Below, in pieces: positions 57,585 through 64,000 of a stretch of DNA of 64,000 nucleotides; positions within the stretch are counted from its first letter, which is position 1; every line of letters starts with the position of its first letter. Source of the stretch: Aporrectodea caliginosa. Lineage: Eukaryota > Annelida > Clitellata > Crassiclitellata > Lumbricidae. The position numbers and the translations under genes were made by a program. Where the stretch lies: contig JACEVL010000517.1 of assembly GCA_020284085.1 (NCBI GenBank), positions 949,001-1,013,000 of the forward strand, given 5' to 3'. The notes under the pieces were generated by a model. The model made no database searches and was not told the DNA's origin. It worked only from the letters and a program-made list of their open reading frames with translations.

Positions 57585-58875
57585 TTCATCACATGACGTC
57601 ATGAGCCCTGATTAAATAAACCGAGTAAATCTCCAGTTTTCCATCGTGTCGTAGGTTCACGAAAATACCAAAACTTTTGCACTGGTGAAAAAAAAGCTCG
57701 GTGCGTTCAATCGAGTATGTATTTAATCCCACGATTTCAATCATAATCATTCCCATCATTGGCGAAAAAGGCATGCCGTCACCGTAGGTTTATAATACTG
57801 ATCCGCAGTCGTATGAAAGAGTTGAGATGGTTGATAACAGAATCGTTCATGTTAACAATGTCAACGTCAATCCATCACTGCTCGCGGATAAATTCCAAGC
57901 CGGTATATCGATTTTATTACCGGTAGCCTATTTATAGCTTTCAACGCGGTTCTTCAAATTTTATCTGCAGCCAACCAGTTAATTTCCCATCGCAACTGCT
58001 CCGTCATTTTTTACTCTTGCCTAAAAGAAATCCAGGATCCGTCCAAAATACAACTATATGTCTAATAAAAGCTGCGAACGCGTCAGAATTAAATTGGGCT
58101 AATTATTCTAACAAAGAATCCAGTATCACCTGCATAATCCTTCAAATTAGGTACATGTAGGCTATACATCCGGCATACAAGTTTTAAAGAGAATTATCGA
58201 CGTAATTCTCAGTAACGGCATTTGGATCGCTAGAAGGATCGTGTTAATTGACGAATTTGTTTTGATTCATTACGTTATTTTGGTAAACGTCAGTTCTAAG
58301 ATCGTTGTGTGATTTACCGAATCTTAGGCCCTATAGTTTAATCTCTTTGTCTACACAAAAATTCATCGCTTGTTTGTAATCTAATAGTACTGCTTGGTCG
58401 GCATTGTATTAGCCTATAATTATTCGCTGTATTACCCAAAATTAAAGTGCACGTTTTATTTTCACTCAAATCGCTACACCCCATTTACGCAAACGATTGG
58501 TGCCAGTGTTAACTGTTACATTACCGGTCATGATATCGCCGGCCAAATTCATCGCCAAAGCGGTCCGTTCATCGATGTATTTTGTTATTAGTTAAATAGA
58601 CATCTCCAATTGGGACAATCTTTCGTAGTAGCGTCTTTAACAAAAGCAGTAACTTGTAACCTGCTTACGGCTCGTCGCTGGTGTTCGTCGAAGGAAACGC
58701 AGTCGGTAAAACTATTTCTAAATACCGCCCATATCTAAATTTCCAGTCGCGGTGCTTATTCAATCTCGAATTACAAAAGATTCATTTACTTGGCTTAATG
58801 TAACACAACCAGAAATTGCTCTTTGCGTAAGTCCAGAATCTGTTTGACCAAATTTATCAATAGGCAATTTCATAT
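57585..58875 (-). pseudogene. Polinton/Maverick-like tail-fibre-type gene remnant
   Basis: On the minus strand, scattered pieces read in order: KLPIDKFGQTDSGLTQRAI and LSQVNESFVIRD near 58870-58765, GNLDMGG near 58725, and YIDERTALAMN, GDIMTGNVTVNTGTNRL near 58590-58490. Further down is MPFSPMMGMIMIEI (57720-57774). The N-x-DMGG and KxYVD-type words resemble fibre-like structural proteins in Maverick/Polinton-type elements and phages. Frames are broken by stops. The assignment is from memory of motifs and is not certain. Confidence 0.45.
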
Positions 58876-59009
58876 TACATGTTAAAGCTTGACTCGTAAT
58901 TTTTTAAATAAACTGTTCATAACTTCTTGAAACTTACAACCATCGTTACTTATTGTTGCGAAATTCATAATTGACTTGGCACACTATGGAGTGCCAAGGT
59001 GACGATTTT

Positions 59010-59480
59010 GAGTCGGCACCTATTGAGCTGCTATACAATGTCATGTAGGTAGATTGGCTGATTCGACACTCTATGGAGCGCCGATATTTGATTATAAGTC
59101 AGCACCGTGATAATTGTGTTGGTGACGGTTTTGAACTGGCACCCATTGATTTGTATTGATATCTTGCTTGATTTGACAGTTGACACTCTATTGGGTGCCA
59201 TTAGTTTGATTTGTGTAATTGGCACCGAGAGAACTGCACACTGTACCGATTGATGACGTTTTGAGATGCACTCTGTGGCAATTATATTGCACAGATCGAC
59301 AAATCGACACCCTATGGGGCGCCGTTGGCTAGAGGCTGAGAGGTGCCGTTTTCAGGTATTGGCCACGAGTAATTGCATTAGAGGGACAGACACATCGACA
59401 CCAGAGGTGACGTTTTCAGACCGTAGGCCAACCCGGTGCATTAAGAAATACTTGGGTGACATTTTGTAGTGACACCCCAT
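59010..59480. repeat. Degenerate minisatellite of about 60-70 bp
   Basis: Words such as GACACTCTATGGAGCGCC, GGCACCTATTGA, GACACCCTATGGGGCGCC and GTGACGGTTTTGA recur at irregular intervals. No gene. Confidence 0.6.
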
Positions 59481-59499
59481 GGAAAGGGTGATGGGGCTC

Positions 59500-59880
59500 C
59501 AGGGTTTTCGGGACCTTTGAAGGGCATAAAAAGCGGAGGTCGGCCATGGGACAGAGTCTGTGTATGGTTGTGTATGAGAAGACCGCCTTGAGATTCGGCC
59601 TCGAGCTTTGCATCGGCCTAGAAGTCTCGACGGAGAAGAGGACCTGCCGTCGATCAACGGACCAGCCATCCGAGGAGCAGTCGATAGAGGACCTGCTCGA
59701 CTAGAGGCTAGAGAAGACAGTCTGGAGAAGACTGAGGGCCTGCTCGACGATAGGACGGGGAAGCGGCTGAACAGTTCTCTCGATGTCAAGTTGCCTGTAG
59801 ATGTGACGCTGTCGATTGTCTGTGAGAAGAACTAATAAAGCGGTGTTCTACGTGTGTGAGTGTGTCGCTGGTGACTTATT
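59500..59880 (+). mobile_element. Possible solo LTR
   Basis: A CATAAAAAG box at about 59524 is followed by GC-rich sequence and an AATAAAG signal at 59833, then a GT-rich stretch. The spacing suits the U3-R-U5 layout of an LTR. No paired LTR, primer-binding site or coding region is seen, so this is weak. Confidence 0.25.
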
Positions 59881-60158
59881 CAAGCCTCTCGACAGACCAC
59901 GAGAGCCGGACCGAGGGCAACCTTTGTTGAGATCTGGGGTTTCTGGCATCCTGGTAGAGCTTTGAACCACTCGGCAAAGAGAAGAGAAGTGAGAAGACAC
60001 CCCGGAGTTTCCCGACATTATCTTCTTTAATAGTTTGCCTATAAGCACAAATGGTGGCAAGCACTTCATTATCCGGTTAAAGTTGTTCGCTATTATAATA
60101 CACAGGGACTTTGTAAATACTCCGATAACCGAAGTTTCGAGAGAAGATATCGCCCCAA

Positions 60159-60272
60159 AGTATGTATGTATGTATGTATGTATGTATGTATGTATGTATG
60201 TATGTATGTATGTATGTATGTATGTATGTATGTATGTATGTATGTATGTATGTACGTATGTACGTATGTATG

Positions 60273-60306
<34 letters not shown>

Positions 60307-60711
60307 TGTATGTATGTATGTATGTATGTATGTATGTATGTATGTATGTATGCATGCATGCATGCATGCATGCATGCATGGTTGTATGGTTGTATGGTTG
60401 TATGGTTGTATGGTTGTATGGTTGTATGGTTGTATGGTTGTATGTATGTATGGTTGTATGTATGTATGGTTGTATGTATGTATGGTTGTATGTATGTATG
60501 GTTGTATGGTTGTATGGTTGTATGGTTGTATGGTTGCGTTTATGTGTGTATGTGTGTATGTGTGTATGTGTGTATGTGTGTATGTGTGTATGTGTGTATG
60601 TGTGTATGCGTGTATGTGTGTATGTGTGTATGTGCGTATGTGTGTATGTGTGTATGTGTGTATTTGTGTATGTGTGTATTTGTGTATGTATGTATGTATG
60701 TATGTATGTAT
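60159..60711. repeat. TATG-family microsatellite, 550 bp
   Basis: Blocks in order are (TATG)n at 60159-60350, (CATG)n at 60351-60380, (GTTGTATG)n at 60380-60536, (TGTGTATG)n at 60540-60685 and (TATG)n at 60688-60711. Long Met/Tyr/Val/Cys frames on both strands are artefacts. Confidence 0.97.
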
Positions 60712-60719
60712 GAGCACTT

Positions 60720-60932
60720 GTTATAGCGCCCCTTCAAGATTTCTACTCAGAGGCGCCCCCTTCTACAGCGCGGACACCGAATCGGAGTTTCACGCTGAAG
60801 CGAATGAGCAATTGCGAGTGAAGGACTTGCCAAAGGCCCAAAGGTCCCTACGCGGCGGCTTGAGGTGGATTCGAACCCGCAACCCTCCGGCTGCAAGGCA
60901 CCGAACATACCCTAGACTACCGCGTCCCACAA
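60720..60932 (-). mobile_element. tRNA-derived SINE, minus strand
   Basis: The reverse complement starts TGGGACGCGGTAGTCTAGGG, has GGTTCGAATCC and ends GGCGCTATAACAAGTGCTC. It is closely similar to 41804-42000. The long TATG microsatellite touches its tail. Confidence 0.85.
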
Positions 60933-60999
60933 AGTCTTTACTCGGTGATAGAGTAACAATAACAAAGGAAAATAAAACCTTAGAATAGGGTTATACACC

Positions 61000-61245
61000 G
61001 AGATGGACAGAAGGAGTGCTCACAATTTCCAAAATTCAATACACAGTTCCGTCAACCTACAAAATAACTGATTATGAAAGAGGAATACAAGGCACATTTT
61101 ACGAACAAGAATTACAAACGACGAGCCAAGAAATACTTCAAATTACTAAGATATTCGAGAGACGCGTAAAAAGTCGCTCCTCAACTGGCTCTGTTACCCC
61201 GAATCATTTAATTCTTGGGTTGCTAACAATGCGTTATTTAATTTA
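61000..61245 (+). pseudogene. Polinton/Maverick-type integrase C-terminus (chromodomain) remnant
   Basis: The frame from 61016 reads ISKIQYTVPSTYKITDYERG and GTFYEQELQ, the region just before the chromodomain in such integrases. After a one-base shift near 61166 a second frame shows a worn chromodomain (WLCYPESFNSWVANN). The rest of the integrase is absent. It may belong to the same decayed element as 57585-58875. Confidence 0.6.
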
Positions 61246-61664
61246 TAAAATAATAAATCTATGTCTTTTTTGTCCAATGATAGGAATTTTTGTCATGCAA
61301 TTATACGAGTGTTACAATTGAACTCGTGGAATTAACTAATACTCGATCGAGCGCGCCGAACGTTTTATTTTATGGCTGCTACGAAAGTGTGGGGATTTCA
61401 TCGACCTATGAGATGACCGAAAGAATGGGGATGTACCCGGCTTACGTAATCAAAGAGGTCATAGGTCACACGTCGACATGTGACCTCATGTGGCAAATGA
61501 CGCGGAAGCCTATGTAATCAACGTGTTGAACGGTGGTGCAAATGATTTGTTCCAAAAGTCTACATTTACTACTACTTTTAGGCCAAAACCTTCACCAATA
61601 AAAAGCAACTTAGATTCCTCGTTTTGGCCGAAAAATTACCAAGTAAAAGAACAAACCGACGTAC
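61246..61664. other. Intron sequence, no recognised gene
   Basis: Plus-strand frames at 61290 and 61490 lack domains, and the second overlaps the kinase exon on the opposite strand. Confidence 0.5.
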
Positions 61665-61813
61665 TGTTCAGAATAGATTTGATTATCTCTGGACACGAGT
61701 CCGGAATTTCCAATCTCAGCTTTCCTTTCGGTGTGTCATAAATAATTATATGATCGGGAACGCCGTTGTAGGGAGCATTTCTTGTTAATATCTCCCACAG
61801 AACCACGCCATAG
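61665..61813 (-). CDS. Kinase exon, subdomains IX-X
   Basis: The acceptor CTTAACAG precedes 61813 and the donor GTACGT follows 61665. The exon encodes YGVVLWEILTRNAPYNGVP and then LRLEIPDSCPEIIKSILN. This is the C-lobe of an MLK-like kinase (SYGVVLWEILT, then IPDSCP). It starts in phase 2, so the preceding exon's AG plus its C makes the expected Ser. Confidence 0.85.
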
Positions 61814-62434
61814 CTGTTAAGCAGAGCATCAAGTATATCAAGTCACCATGCCTGACCAATATGAAAAGAAACAAAGGAAATTATTAATTATAAAAATCAG
61901 ATCATTTCCTCAAAATTAGCTACCTAAACTTTGGACTGTGCATACATGTAGGCCTATATAAGGCCTATAGCCCTATACCCGTTTGATATCATGACAGAAA
62001 TAAACACCACATAAATGTTGCTATAGGGCCTACATGTAATTGACGCAAAGCAGATCTAGCCTACATGCATTCAGCTTCAGAAACTCGTACATGAGTGTTT
62101 TATCAAAATGTAAGCATCTTATTTAGATTTACTACAATTCGAACTCCACCGACAAATTCGACTCTGCGCATCTTTAAGAGACGTCGGTCTAGGCCCCATT
62201 TACTTCTTTCTAAATTAGCCAACACGTGTCCTTTAATTCATTTGTCTGAAGTTTAATTTCTTTTGCAACTAACAATTTCACCAGGATCCTAAATTTGCAT
62301 CTGATTTCCTGTGCAGCAAATGCACATTAGATACAGTAATGAATTAGCACTGTAAAGTAGTAAAACGTAAATGGTGCATTGGCTCACAAAATTGCTTTAA
62401 ACTTAGAAAGCAAAAACAAAATAGTACAACTCGC
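61814..62434 (-). other. Intron between kinase exons
   Basis: About 620 bp, starting with a GC donor (62433-62434 complement) and ending at CTTAACAG. It contains TAGGCCTA motifs and no coding sequence. Confidence 0.7.
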
Positions 62435-62615
62435 CTCCAGACATCACTGGCTTTTGAGAACCTTCCTTCAGTGAGAACTTCAGGAGACATCCATGCGTAA
62501 GTTCCAGCGGTTGACATAGTTTTTGTACCATAATGTTCTCGTATCTGATCAAAGTCTGTTAACTTCAGCGTCTTATTGTGAGGATTAGACGATGCATCCG
62601 TTTCCATTAATACAA
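62435..62615 (-). CDS. MLK-like protein kinase exon, activation segment
   Basis: The acceptor ATTTTAG precedes 62615. The exon encodes NKTLKLTDFDQIREHYGTK, then STAGTYAWMSPEVL and FSKASDVW. The order (DFG region, AGTYAWM-x-PEV, SK-x-SDVW) matches mixed-lineage kinases of the TKL group. The DFG Gly is Asp here, which could weaken catalysis or mark a divergent kinase. The donor after TGGAG is GCGAGT, a GC-type donor. Upstream exons with the N-lobe and HRD motif are not in the window or not visible. Confidence 0.85.
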
Positions 62616-63119
62616 CTAAAATAATTCATGGCAAGATTAATTTTTTATGAATGTATGTACAAAGCCGGATTAACCACTCGGGGTCCATGCTAATTATAAA
62701 TGTGGGCGCTTTTCGTACTGACCATGGGATGACGGGGATGCCGTAAAGACTAGTACATAAGTAAATAATCTTAATTAACACGAGACAAACGCTCATACTT
62801 TACAACTATGCATGCAGTGACAAAAAGTACCACAATGCACATTATTCGAAAAAAAATAAAACCGACCCAATATTATAAACATTTTAGATAATGTCTGAAT
62901 ATAGATAGTTATATCTTATAGATATGATGTGAAGAACATGAACATTACTGAAATCAAAAAATGGAAACACGTTAGATCTTTAGAGAAGCGTTAATACTAA
63001 CATTATCCCAATGTTTATATTTGTACAGTGAGCGAATGATGAAGGATTTCTTAAGCAGTAGCCTAAGTAGTTTATGAAAGGGCGGTTAGTTCAAATATAT
63101 TCCTCCTTTCTCGTAAGTT
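62616..63119. other. Kinase intron or upstream sequence, no recognised gene
   Basis: AT-rich sequence. I searched by eye for an HRDLK-type exon on the minus strand and found none. Confidence 0.5.
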
Positions 63120-63323
63120 GAATTTACGAAGGTACTGCGCTCAGCTCTGCGTAAAAACAAAGTCAATCCTTTCACCCAAATCCGTTGTCAAGAACCCCCA
63201 GTATGGAAGAACATAAGTAAGCCGGGAGATTAGGCCTACAAGGGCTTGGAAAATATTTATTAGTTTAGGGAAGGCATTCCTTGAGGTCGGATGGCTTTTA
63301 ATGCGTATAGACGTTGGCTGCAA
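63120..63323 (-). mobile_element. LINE reverse-transcriptase scrap
   Basis: The minus-strand frame reads LTYVLPYWGFLTTDLGERID and FVFTQS. This fits the post-RT part of CR1/L2-like LINEs (Y-x-x-PxWG...L...RID-x-x-x). About 60 residues only. Confidence 0.6.
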
Positions 63324-64000
63324 AATTTCAGAATGAACGTCACATGGTCATTAGAACGTAGAGTAGTTTTACAAGTTTTACTCTTTCAACATTTGTACTG
63401 AAAAAGATGTTTCTTGCTCAGTTATGGTGGTAGCGGTGTTATGTGGCTGAGCGCAGGCTTCACTTCGGCTGAGTATAGGCGTGGGTTAAATCACGCAGAA
63501 AAACACGACGAGACACTTCACTTCGTTTGACGAAAATTCTTTGACAATATTTAGAACGTATAATTATATAGAACGTATTTACAGAACAGTATATTATAGG
63601 CTCATCGTCGGAGTCAGGTCCTCGTTCAGAGGTCCGCCGTCGCAGTCCTCCGATCCTGCTCTCCTTTTCCTATATCCTCCACTCTCCGAATCCGCCCGCA
63701 GAATAATCCCTCTTCCGCTTTTCCCTGTCTTCCCTATCGCCACCGCCTGTCAATCAATTCTTTCGCCCCCCAACCGCGCCCTGCAGTTCGTTCCCTCTTG
63801 CCTTGCTCTGCTATCTGCCTTCTCTCTCCTCCACCATTTGACAGGCGTGGCCTATGCCTCCACTTCCTTGGGTCTGTCGGCTGTCAATCATTTCTCGTAC
63901 TAATACAATGCAATCGTATAATAAAATGTAAACTAACATATAATACTAATAATTAATATGGTCTTGGCCTATCTCACTACATTGCTGATAGGATCCGGAA
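63324..64000. other. No recognised gene
   Basis: An open plus frame at 63541-63903 (120 codons) runs through C-rich, TCC-rich sequence and has no recognisable domain. It could be part of an unseen repeat. No other feature. Confidence 0.4.

Noticed and set aside
59352..59789. Minus-strand frame of 145 codons as a gene
   Set aside because: It is Ser/Arg/Pro-rich in a GC-rich block with LTR-like signals on the other strand, and no domain is recognisable.
59848..60988. Frames of 180-317 codons rich in Met/Tyr/Val/Cys or His/Thr/Tyr
   Set aside because: They cross the TATG-family microsatellite, and the end of the longest one crosses a minus-strand SINE.

Overview
The window is nuclear DNA of an animal, most likely a marine invertebrate deuterostome such as an echinoderm or hemichordate. 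The pointers are spliced kinase exons, a VLIG/GVIN-type GTPase, large tandem gene duplications, abundant LINE, SINE, hAT, piggyBac and MITE copies, many microsatellites, and the scattered motif TAGGCCTA, which I associate from memory with echinoderm-like genomes. No species can be named. One assembly gap of 263 N lies at 43574-43836.

The main content is a plus-strand tandem array of intronless genes or pseudogenes that fuse ankyrin repeats to a Mab-21/cGAS-like nucleotidyltransferase (cGLR). Copy A is at 4155-6182 (5' truncated), copy B at 15933-20369 (badly decayed), copy C at 31930-35980 (nearly intact), and copy D at 40140-40575 (only the 5' end). An orphan 5' flank lies at 22140-22485. 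The duplicated unit includes about 0.6 kb of 5' flank and about 1 kb of 3' flank, so the paralogues can be used to date later insertions. All three NTase domains keep the Gly-Ser motif, the Asp-Phe-Asp pair and the third Asp, although every copy carries different frameshifts or stops.

Tail-to-tail with this array, on the minus strand (45322-48333), is an open 1003-codon VLIG/GVIN/URGCP-type GTPase. It has G1 GVQSSGKS, G3 DTGG and a VHQN motif. If living members of the ANK-cGLR family exist, the locus pairs a possible nucleic-acid sensor or second-messenger synthase with a relative of the interferon-inducible giant GTPases. That link is inference from proximity.

Mobile DNA explains most of the rest. 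Position 7048-10855 is an element with about 0.8-0.9 kb inverted arms. Its core encodes pieces of a FEN1/XPG-like nuclease, and the sites matching its insertion point are empty in copies B and C. A LINE at 24004-29545 holds a piggyBac-type MITE (TTAA duplication) and a hAT fragment, which itself holds another hAT MITE. Other elements are a 2.5 kb hAT-like element (392-2868), a hAT with TAATCGATTA subterminal arrays (48910-50403), an unclassified transposon with a 10-bp target duplication (51736-53586), several LINE 3' tails, three SINEs and Polinton-like remnants. A large inverted repeat (1-3241 against 10915-11690) brackets copy A.

From 54.9 to 62.6 kb lies the 3' part of a minus-strand MLK-like (TKL) protein kinase gene. 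Three exons join in matching phases and a possible terminal exon follows. The DFG glycine is replaced by Asp and one donor is GC. Its large intron holds the Polinton-like remnants, an LTR-like block and long microsatellites. The last 1.4 kb holds a LINE scrap and nothing else I can identify.
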